Origin: Candidatus Latescibacterota bacterium
Lineage (GTDB): Bacteria; JAAXHH01
Assembly: GCA_022823465.1 (NCBI GenBank)
Contig: JAJEHX010000010.1
Span: forward strand, 1-64,000
Length of the DNA: 64,000 nt
Direction of reading: 5' to 3'
In this document: piece by piece, positions 53,897-60,916 of the stretch
Layout of the letters: each line of letters starts with the position of its first letter
Position numbering within the stretch: position 1 is the first letter of the stretch
Made by a program: the position numbers and the translations under genes
The notes under the pieces: model-generated
Database searches by the model: none
Seen by the model: the letters and a program-made list of their open reading frames with translations, nothing else
Told to the model about the DNA's origin: nothing

Positions 53897-54139
53897 TCAA
53901 CCTAATTCCGGTGGATCGCGCATCGGCTCACGGGGGGGTATGTCAAGCTCAACACCGCCCAAGGGCTCAAAACGAGCGCGTATGGACTGTGCCAATTTCA
54001 TACGAGGGTTGTTAATGGCCAGTGCTACTCGAAGGATTACCCGGACTTCCTCCTCCATTGAGTGACCATGCTCGGCTGCTTGGATGCGCAGTCTCTGCTT
54101 TATCTCGTCACTAAGATTTCGAATAGTCATACTAGCCAT
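53897..54139 (-). CDS. FitA-like ribbon-helix-helix antitoxin
   Basis: An 80-residue antitoxin. The N-terminal ribbon-helix-helix (MASMTIRNLSDEIKQRLRIQAAEHGHSMEEEVRVIL) is the FitA signature. The C-terminal tail (PLGGVELDIPPREP) is what wraps the toxin. It is expected to repress its own promoter through the palindrome directly upstream. The toxin gene follows after 11 nt. Confidence 0.9.
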   Translation of the reverse strand: MASMTIRNLSDEIKQRLRIQAAEHGHSMEEEVRVILRVALAINNPRMKLAQSIRARFEPLGGVELDIPPREPMRDPPELG

Positions 54140-54165
54140 TTGGTATTTCCTTTTCGGTTGTATGC

Positions 54166-54194
54166 AATATAGCTAATGATATCATTGATGTCAA
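54166..54194 (-). promoter_or_regulatory. Promoter and operator of fitAB
   Basis: Minus-strand TTGACA, exactly 17 nt, TATATT. The spacer contains a perfect 12-bp palindrome AATGATATCATT (54175-54186), ideally placed for repression by FitAB. The region 54140-54388 is otherwise AT-rich and has no gene. Confidence 0.8.
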
Positions 54195-54388
54195 TGAAAT
54201 CATATTCTACTTGTATCATTAGTTTTGTAAGAACTACCTACTCCATTTCGGTCCTAGGATTCATTTACATTCGATTGGAGTCGGGTATGGATCAAAGCCG
54301 ATTTCAAGTACGCTGATAAATCAAATTCTACATCTAGACTGCAAGCAGGTGTTTACGCATACCAGGTTGTGACCGACACTTGGTTCAT

Positions 54389-54886
54389 TCATCGGTTTTC
54401 GGACTGTTGATCTATGGTTCTAGATAGTTGGGTTTGATTCCATGGCACAACAGGGATCTTGTTGTCTGAGATTGCCTTTGGAATACGATTGGGCGGGGAG
54501 TCACCTTTGTGCATTGCTACGACACCTTTCCCCATGGACAGACTCTCACGTATTTCCCAGTCTACCCATTTACTGTTTGCGGTTTTCTCAGTTAGATAAA
54601 CGACGGTAACTGAGGACTGACGTATACGTTCTCGTATGCCTCGTTTTATATATTGAGCGTCTTTACTATCGAACGGTTTTTTCAACGAGAAGTCGTTGAA
54701 TTCTAGGTTGCTGTTTTCGTTTTTAGCCTGACCACGAACTAGGTTGACTTCATCTATATCATCGGAATCGAAGGCAATGTAGATGTTACGTTTTCCTTCG
54801 CCTTCTTTTAGTGACTGTTTGGCACGTTGCTGAGCTTTTTGATATTCACTATAAGTCATACCACTTCCACCTCCACTGCCCGCCAT
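54389..54886 (-). CDS. ThsB-like (MTH538-type) TIR-domain protein
   Basis: A 165-residue protein. Residues 1-10 are a Gly/Ser tail (MAGSGGGSGM), 11-30 a predicted charged helix, and 33-160 a TIR-like fold of the MTH538/DUF1863 type. Strand 1 is NIYIAFDSDD; the helix NSKWVDWEIRESLSMGKG is very like the catalytic region of SARM1 (WVHKEI), placing the NADase Glu at residue 111. Thoeris ThsB proteins of this family make cyclic-ADP-ribose-type signals. Start: ATG 2 nt after the QueC-like stop, with GGAGG 5 nt upstream, so the Gly tail is really translated. Last gene of the five-gene operon. Confidence 0.8.
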   Translation of the reverse strand: MAGSGGGSGMTYSEYQKAQQRAKQSLKEGEGKRNIYIAFDSDDIDEVNLVRGQAKNENSNLEFNDFSLKKPFDSKDAQYIKRGIRERIRQSSVTVVYLTEKTANSKWVDWEIRESLSMGKGVVAMHKGDSPPNRIPKAISDNKIPVVPWNQTQLSRTIDQQSENR

Positions 54887-54888
54887 TA

Positions 54889-55485
54889 CTACCTCCAGTT
54901 CTTTGCGTTAGCGATCTCAACGCATGCTATACATTCACCACAAGGTTCATCATTTCCAGAATGACATGAATATGCCTGTGTTATACCTCGTTCACTGGCC
55001 ATCTCTAGTATATCTTTTTTGGAGAATTCGAAAAGTGGTGTAAGTACACGTATCCGCCTCTGCATCGCCAACTCGATCATTCTCTCACTTTCTTCCACGA
55101 ATTCCTTGGTCTGATCTGGAAATAGATGATCGACTGGATTCAAAAGTCCAAGTGCTACGCTACCGGCGTGAGTCTGGCAAGCATAGGCTGCTCCAGCAAG
55201 CACAAATAAGAGATTACGACCCGGTAAAAAAGCATCTTCGTTTATGCGTAGACTGCTGTCAGTAAGTCCGCTAGAAATTGACTTTCCAAAACCAGACATA
55301 TCCATATTTGTCACGGAAGGTAAATCGAACTGTTCATGTAATCTTTGACAAGCTGTCCATTCCTTTTTCGCTCCAAGTTGTCCATAATTGACAAAGAGGG
55401 GGAACAACTCGACACCTTCCTCGTGTGCCATCAAACTCATCAGTGTTGAGTCTAGTCCACCAGAGACTAGAGTTACTATCCCCAT
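54889..55485 (-). CDS. QueC-like enzyme (Cap9/QatC-type)
   Basis: A 198-residue member of the QueC family, shorter than housekeeping QueC (about 220-230). PP-loop SGGLDST at residues 8-14 binds ATP; PGRNLLF at 88-94 is the conserved GRN motif; a Zn site is formed by Cys174, 182, 185 and 188 (SC, then CGECIAC). QueC turns carboxy-deazaguanine into preQ0 by adenylation. In type IV CBASS and Qat systems related enzymes act in immunity. No queD, queE or folE is nearby. Its start overlaps the OGG-like gene by 10 nt; its stop touches the TIR gene. Confidence 0.85.
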   Translation of the reverse strand: MGIVTLVSGGLDSTLMSLMAHEEGVELFPLFVNYGQLGAKKEWTACQRLHEQFDLPSVTNMDMSGFGKSISSGLTDSSLRINEDAFLPGRNLLFVLAGAAYACQTHAGSVALGLLNPVDHLFPDQTKEFVEESERMIELAMQRRIRVLTPLFEFSKKDILEMASERGITQAYSCHSGNDEPCGECIACVEIANAKNWR

Positions 55486-56165
55486 TTATCTGATTCCTCC
55501 CTTACTACTTTCATTACAACCCATACAGCTAAATCGAATCGATCTGGCGAGCATCCCAAAGAGTAGGAATGATTGATAAATGACTCTTCCAGTGATTCAT
55601 ACTTTCCCATTGACGATACCGACTTAAGTGGGGATTCCACATAACCGACCCAACTCAGATAAGTTAGAACATGTGTGTCCAATACCGCAATGGATTTGGT
55701 AAAACCTATGTTTCGTAGGAATAAGCTAGACTGCTTAGGTCCTAATCCAGCTACCTCAGTTGCTAATAGGCGTCTTGCACTTCGAACATCATTGGTATTG
55801 CGTAGATACTCCTTAATAGACCCTTTTGTTTTATATATGTGTTCTGCTGCCATCCTAATCTGATTGGCTTTACCGCGGACAAAAGGATATCCTGTAGAAA
55901 GAGCCGCGACTGTTTTTTGTTCAAGTTCATTAAACTCCGAGTCACTACGTGGACTTGAGAGCAAGTTTAGATCATACATTCTTTCTACAGCAGCAAATAC
56001 AGTTTCAATTCTCACTCGACTTCCAAGAATACAGTAAACAAGTTCGCTCCATAGGTCGTCTTCACTGATATCGTTCCATGGAACGGGCGGAATCCTATCC
56101 AGGATATGATACACATCTTTGATCGCATATTCGATAGCTGGAAGAGAATAGCTTTTCTTGGGCAC
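55476..56165 (-). CDS. OGG-like DNA glycosylase (Cap11-type)
   Basis: A 229-residue helix-hairpin-helix glycosylase of the Ogg2/archaeal type. SELVYCILGSRVRIETVFAAV opens the domain; the hairpin is AGLGPKQSSLFLRNIGF with the presumed Schiff-base Lys144; Asp163 is in AVLDTHVLTYL. Both catalytic residues are therefore kept. Housekeeping members remove 8-oxoguanine from DNA; here, beside TGT- and QueC-like genes, a deazaguanine-like base or a modified nucleotide may be the substrate. Starts 1 nt after the TGT-like stop and overlaps the QueC-like gene. Confidence 0.8.
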   Translation of the reverse strand: MPKKSYSLPAIEYAIKDVYHILDRIPPVPWNDISEDDLWSELVYCILGSRVRIETVFAAVERMYDLNLLSSPRSDSEFNELEQKTVAALSTGYPFVRGKANQIRMAAEHIYKTKGSIKEYLRNTNDVRSARRLLATEVAGLGPKQSSLFLRNIGFTKSIAVLDTHVLTYLSWVGYVESPLKSVSSMGKYESLEESFINHSYSLGCSPDRFDLAVWVVMKVVREESDKWG

Positions 56166-56166
56166 G

Positions 56167-57237
56167 CTATTTTAGCCCTTCACAGGCTTCAAGTAATAGA
56201 TCTACATGTTCTTTAGATGCGTATTGTTCCATCAATGATACAGGATCTCCATCGTGTATTGCCAGATGAAGATCTGCCATAAATCCACGATAGAATTCTA
56301 GATTGTGTGCCAATACTGACTGCAAATAGGGAAGTACGGGACATCGGCCCCACTCTGTCTGATGCCGAACTAAGTCCCACTGCTGGAAATGAAACAATCT
56401 CCCTGATTGATGATCAACAACTGTCTGACACCACTCAAGACCATCGAAGCTATCTGCGCCAGCCAAAGCGTAGGCAATAATCGAAAGCGGATTACCTGTG
56501 CCGAGCAGATGAAGAGGGCAATATACCCCCAATGTATCAAGCGCCTCGCGTATTTTCTTTACCGTCCGGGTCCGCTCGACAATGCCGTCTCCTAGCTCAC
56601 GTTCCGGGACGGCCAAGAGTAGTGGATAAAGTTGCTCCGCTGTCATGCGGGCGGCTTCCGGAAATAGTGCTGAGGCTCCATGGACTATCGGAGCCACGGT
56701 ACCTAGGGCGTGTTGCTGATCTCGCATGACATCGGCTACAACTTCTGCTGCAATAGAATCTGGCGTACATGACGGCCGACGGTTATCATAACAGAAACAG
56801 AGTTGGTATTCGCTAACACCAGCAACCTCGTGGAATCTATCGACAAGCCAGGTTTCGTCATTAAGCCAATAACCTTCGTAATTTCCGCTGTCCATGAGGA
56901 TTACAGAGCCACTTTTTCTGCATTCGTTTAATGCGGTATCCATGCATACGCGCTGATCGGCGGTACAGTTAGCGATGTCATAGGCGGATACTAAGAAGAG
57001 CGGGTGACCCAACGCGTTGAGTAGTTGTACATAGTCAACAGGATGCAGGTTTGTTTTGACGCTGGAGACTGATGGGAAAAAGCAGGGTATCGGAATGTTT
57101 GTCTGCGTGACGTAAATCTCGCGGCTTCGGCCTACCGTCATGTTAGATTTCCCAGTGGCGCTACCAGATCCAACGCTATTAGTAAGTGTATAACGTGAAT
57201 CTTTGATAGCAATGAAGTGAACGACAGAATCTACCAC
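56167..57237 (-). CDS. TGT-like protein (Cap10/DpdA-type)
   Basis: A 356-residue TGT-like barrel. LMDSGNYEGY (Asp116) corresponds to the DSGGFQ motif of tRNA-guanine transglycosylase, and HLLGTGNPLSIIAYALAGADSFDG (Asp262, 265) to the second catalytic Asp region. The Cys-x-Cys-x2-Cys zinc site of true TGTs is not seen, as in distant relatives such as DpdA. It may swap a base in nucleic acid, or act on a base-modified partner. Start is a GTG; the first 35 residues are not conserved with TGT and could be overlong. Second gene of the operon, 34 nt after the SLATT gene. Confidence 0.78.
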   Translation of the reverse strand: MVDSVVHFIAIKDSRYTLTNSVGSGSATGKSNMTVGRSREIYVTQTNIPIPCFFPSVSSVKTNLHPVDYVQLLNALGHPLFLVSAYDIANCTADQRVCMDTALNECRKSGSVILMDSGNYEGYWLNDETWLVDRFHEVAGVSEYQLCFCYDNRRPSCTPDSIAAEVVADVMRDQQHALGTVAPIVHGASALFPEAARMTAEQLYPLLLAVPERELGDGIVERTRTVKKIREALDTLGVYCPLHLLGTGNPLSIIAYALAGADSFDGLEWCQTVVDHQSGRLFHFQQWDLVRHQTEWGRCPVLPYLQSVLAHNLEFYRGFMADLHLAIHDGDPVSLMEQYASKEHVDLLLEACEGLK

Positions 57238-57271
57238 ACCATGGTGACCAATAGTTAATCGGGTTAGGTCG

Positions 57272-58201
57272 TCAGACTACTTCTCGACGTGCGCACCACA
57301 TGGTATGTTCGCGAGAAATAGTTTCCTCGACCTGTTCCACAAGTGTGAGAAGGTCGTTCTCTGTTGTAACATTTGAGAATATCGCTTCCTGATCCCCTAG
57401 TTCTTGAGCAGCAAGTGAGTAGGACTGTGCTAACTCTCCGTAGCGCTTCATCTTGCTCCACGCGATAGCTGAAGCAGCACAGGTCATTAGCACTGGTACG
57501 ATGTTTACAGGTAAGCTCTTGGAAGCAGCCCAGATGATCGCGAGGACTACAGCGAGAACCTGTAGTATTGTCACCGTAACGAACCAACAATCTTCTTTTC
57601 CAGCATTGAATCTGGAGTTTTCTGAATACCAGTTTTTTTGGTCGCGTAATCGTGCTTTTAGATACAGGTCCCGCCTTTCGTCCAACGATTTCTCACGTAT
57701 TTTATTCATAAAACTGGGAACGACCTGAGCATTTGCATTTAAGCTTTGGGCCAAGTCTTTTGAACTTGAAGGTCTCGCGTCTCGTATTCGTTGAAGTTGC
57801 TTAACAAAAGACTGGTTAGCATTACTGTCATCCATGAACGGCGTAGCCTTCATAATATACCGCCACGTAGCCGTCTTTGTGGACTCAGCAATGGCACGGC
57901 AGTCAAACCATACCCTGTCGTACCGACGTACACGAGATACCAAATTTAGAATGACACCAATTACAAGAATGATCGCCAAGACAATGTAAATCCACCTGTC
58001 AGATACATCGGGAACTATCGTCGCAAGCGCAGCACCAAAACTACCTAAGATAAGACAGGCGATATGAAACTTCTGACAACAGAGATAACGTTGTTGCGCT
58101 GAAAGTGAAGCTTGATTGGCGTTCTGGTAAAGAGCTGGAAAGTGCTCGTCCTGAATAGTGGTTGAAACCAGGGGGTTTTGATCTCGCATAGTATTGACCA
58201 T
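57272..58201 (-). CDS. DUF4231/SLATT membrane protein, likely effector
   Basis: A 309-residue protein with two pairs of membrane helices, at about 46-66 and 71-92, and 206-226 and 230-250. The first pair follows a helix ending QQRYLCCQKFH (DUF4231-like). The second follows WYSENSRFNAGKEDCW, typical of SLATT domains (SMODS and SLOG-associated 2TM effectors). SLATT proteins are predicted pore-forming effectors that respond to nucleotide signals. Start ATG of MVNTMRD chosen; an upstream TTG and a further ATG are alternatives. First gene of the operon, about 125 nt after the RloC-like gene, so a promoter may lie in that AT-rich gap. Confidence 0.75.
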   Translation of the reverse strand: MVNTMRDQNPLVSTTIQDEHFPALYQNANQASLSAQQRYLCCQKFHIACLILGSFGAALATIVPDVSDRWIYIVLAIILVIGVILNLVSRVRRYDRVWFDCRAIAESTKTATWRYIMKATPFMDDSNANQSFVKQLQRIRDARPSSSKDLAQSLNANAQVVPSFMNKIREKSLDERRDLYLKARLRDQKNWYSENSRFNAGKEDCWFVTVTILQVLAVVLAIIWAASKSLPVNIVPVLMTCAASAIAWSKMKRYGELAQSYSLAAQELGDQEAIFSNVTTENDLLTLVEQVEETISREHTMWCARREVV

Positions 58202-58327
58202 CGACAGACTCAAAGTCTAATGTTCTGTAAAAAAACTGATTACTCAAAACTGACTTTTACATTCGTATGTCTAAGCTGGGTCGCCTATCCGCACGCAGCG
58301 GGTAAATAGAATTTCATCATACGTTGG

Positions 58328-60916
58328 TCATACGACGTCCTGAGAGGGGCGCTTATTGAATTCTTCGCGCCATGCCTTCAGCGACTCCAAGTCCTCGCGC
58401 AGTTCTTTCTCATCAGGCAGAAAGATCGGCGCTTCCTGCGACTGACTGTGCTCGTAGCACGAATACTTGGTCATCAGATCATCTATCAACCTGCAATCTT
58501 CTCGATTGATACTTACAAGTGGTTTAAGTCTATTGTCGGTTGTGACGCTTCTTCGGTGGCGCCGTACGATTTGATTCAGGAGGTCATCTTCGACTGTTCG
58601 CTCCAGAAGTTTTCGAAAATCAGTGCAAATCGCTTGTGCTTGGATCCGGTAGGCACCGGCGCCATCAGTTTTGCCGGCCTTCTTCGCCTTGTCAAGGCGT
58701 GCCAATAGGATATTGTTGCCCGTCTTGGTGTTGACATTCCAGACAGCATCATCCGCTGGGTGGCCTGCGGTCCCGAAAAACGATTCAATACAGCGTTGTT
58801 GAAGATTTGTTCTCTTCCATTCTTCGCCAATCTTCTTTGCGACCTCCTCCATCGCACCATAAAGAGAAAGCCGGTGCGTGAACACAAGGACCTGACGATT
58901 CTGCGCCATTTGCGCAAGACGAGTCGCCACCTGCCACTCGAAGTCTTGATCCAGCGACGAGATCGGATCGTCGAAAATGAATGGTGCCGCGTGGGGCTTC
59001 TCTGCCACATCGGCTAAAAAAGCCGCGAGAGAGACGACGCGACGCTCTCCGTCGCTCAGAATCTTCTCGGGTGCGTTCTCTGTTGTCAGTTTGACTCCCT
59101 TCAGGCGAAGCCCATGGAGTGCTTGCCCTTTTATTGTTTGGGTTTTGATTAGCTCGACCTTGATTCGCGATGCACCCAGAAACTTGAGTTCCTGGTTGAA
59201 ACGATCCACGTACGCCTGTGTGATTACCTTCTCGGCGACACGATTAGCCTCAAGGGATATATTGCGTGAGTTCGCTAATTTCTCCCATTTTTCATACTTT
59301 CGTATAATCTTTAGACGAGCAATCTCGCGGTGGATTGCAGTAGCTTGCTGTGCTGTCCAGCGCAGAGCCTCCAGATTCAGCTTTTCTTGAATTGCCCTTT
59401 CCCGATCGAAGTTCTTCGTATCCTCATCATTTTGCAGTGCGTCGTGCTCCAACGATTCGGCACGGCATGCTATTTGGGTCAAAAGCTCATCTGGTGCCTT
59501 TATAGCGACAGCTTCTGCATCTGCCTCGTCATTTAGGAGATCATTGCGGGTCTTGCCCAATTTGGACCAAAAGGCTCCGATTTTCTCGGTCCAATCCTCC
59601 TCGGTCAATCCGGCAGCCTGACACTTTGTGCGGATTTCCTCGTCATTCCATTGTGTAGGCAGGCTCTCCAGCAATCCACTATACGCTTTTTCAGCCGACT
59701 TGGCTTCAGTCTCTACTGTACTTTGGACAAAAGCTTCAAATTCCTGCAATCGATGCTGTGCTTCTTGAGCCAATTCCTGATGACACAAAATGCACCGTGC
59801 ACCGTTCTCTGTAACAGGATACTCCCGTCCTGGATACGCCGTTTGCGAATATATGCGTGCGGCCTCCCATAGAGCGTTCCACGTTCCGGTCCCGATGCCA
59901 TCCAGTTCGGCACTACCCAATTTAGCGGCATCGGTAGCAATCTTGCGTTTGTGATGTGCATTCCTACGGGCATTCCGAAGAGATTCCACCTGTTGCGGTC
60001 CTACAGCGACTGCGGCGTTTTTTAACTGCACTCCGAGTTGGTCGAGTTGGCTCTTTGTTTTACGCTTTAAATGCGCGAGCTTTGCCGGGTCGTCCGCAGT
60101 TAGACGTTCAGTCAGTTTCTTGAGTTCTTCTTCTTTATCCTGGTCCCATTGTGTTAGACGCAGGATTTCTTGCTCGTCGAGATCGTGTCTCAATACAGCA
60201 TACACTTTACCAGCTTTAGTAGTCCGATATTCTGGTGGCAAATTGGGGAGTGTGCTGACCAGACGATTCCGTTCGTCTTGAAGTCTCGCTTTCACTTGGT
60301 CGCACACAGTTGCCAACGCCTCGAACAAAGTGACGGTCGGTGGCGTGTAGGAGATTGCTTTCTCTTGGCTGATATAAAAGGTGGCAGCATCAGCGTCGAA
60401 TACATCTACGGCTTGGAGGTCCTGTATCGGAGTGTCGTTTGCCAGCCATGTAGTCAATTGCTCGCTTCCCGCCAAACGGTAGCGAAACTGACATTGTTGC
60501 TTTTCAGGTCGAAATTCGAACACGTTGGCCTTGAGCTCTGTCGCTCGGGGTTTCCCACACGCTCGCTTGAGGATGCGAACGTAACCAGTTTTTCCAGAGC
60601 CATTGGGGCCATAGATTACAGAAAGATTTCCAGCTCCGAACTTGAGAGGACTTTGCGGACATAGATTCTCAATGCCGCAGATGTCTCCGATTTCCAAGAG
60701 GTGTACCTCGGTCGAAGATGCAGAGGTAGTTCCAATACCTTCGAATGTGCGGTGAGTGGTCACCTTTTGTCCGGATGTGGTCTTGAGACGCTCGGTGATG
60801 GCCTGGATGTCGCAATCCTCCAAGCTGCTCGAAGCGAGCAGCTTCTCGACCGCTTCCTGAAGCCAATCCTGTTGTTGGTGAAGCCAGGCACGAATCTCTT
60901 GTTCAATGTCAGACAT
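58328..60916 (-). CDS. RloC-like ATPase with zinc hook, probable anticodon nuclease
   Basis: An 862-residue SMC/Rad50-like ATPase. Walker A GPNGSGKT at 103-110; a long coiled coil interrupted by a zinc hook CILC at 375-378; ABC signature LSDGERR at about 620; Walker B FIFDDPISSLD at 647-657. The C terminus has R768-x3-E772 and a later His (His787 or His823), as in PrrC/RloC anticodon nucleases (Arg-x3-Glu with a distal His). RloC cuts tRNA in the anticodon loop when DNA is damaged or restriction is inhibited. It overlaps hsdS by 8 nt, the place where prrC and rloC guard genes are often found. Confidence 0.78.
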   Translation of the reverse strand: MSDIEQEIRAWLHQQQDWLQEAVEKLLASSSLEDCDIQAITERLKTTSGQKVTTHRTFEGIGTTSASSTEVHLLEIGDICGIENLCPQSPLKFGAGNLSVIYGPNGSGKTGYVRILKRACGKPRATELKANVFEFRPEKQQCQFRYRLAGSEQLTTWLANDTPIQDLQAVDVFDADAATFYISQEKAISYTPPTVTLFEALATVCDQVKARLQDERNRLVSTLPNLPPEYRTTKAGKVYAVLRHDLDEQEILRLTQWDQDKEEELKKLTERLTADDPAKLAHLKRKTKSQLDQLGVQLKNAAVAVGPQQVESLRNARRNAHHKRKIATDAAKLGSAELDGIGTGTWNALWEAARIYSQTAYPGREYPVTENGARCILCHQELAQEAQHRLQEFEAFVQSTVETEAKSAEKAYSGLLESLPTQWNDEEIRTKCQAAGLTEEDWTEKIGAFWSKLGKTRNDLLNDEADAEAVAIKAPDELLTQIACRAESLEHDALQNDEDTKNFDRERAIQEKLNLEALRWTAQQATAIHREIARLKIIRKYEKWEKLANSRNISLEANRVAEKVITQAYVDRFNQELKFLGASRIKVELIKTQTIKGQALHGLRLKGVKLTTENAPEKILSDGERRVVSLAAFLADVAEKPHAAPFIFDDPISSLDQDFEWQVATRLAQMAQNRQVLVFTHRLSLYGAMEEVAKKIGEEWKRTNLQQRCIESFFGTAGHPADDAVWNVNTKTGNNILLARLDKAKKAGKTDGAGAYRIQAQAICTDFRKLLERTVEDDLLNQIVRRHRRSVTTDNRLKPLVSINREDCRLIDDLMTKYSCYEHSQSQEAPIFLPDEKELREDLESLKAWREEFNKRPSQDVV

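Noticed and set aside
54389-57237. A complete Dpd (DNA deazapurine) modification system
   Set aside because: Only a TGT-like and a QueC-like gene fit; the helicase, SNF2-like and other dpd genes are missing, and the OGG/TIR/SLATT partners point to a CBASS-like system.
54389-58327. Possible CD-NTase or second nucleotidyltransferase in the TIR/QueC-like operon
   Set aside because: I looked for a GS-x10-DxD type motif in all frames of the operon and its flanks and saw none; every large frame is accounted for by the five genes.
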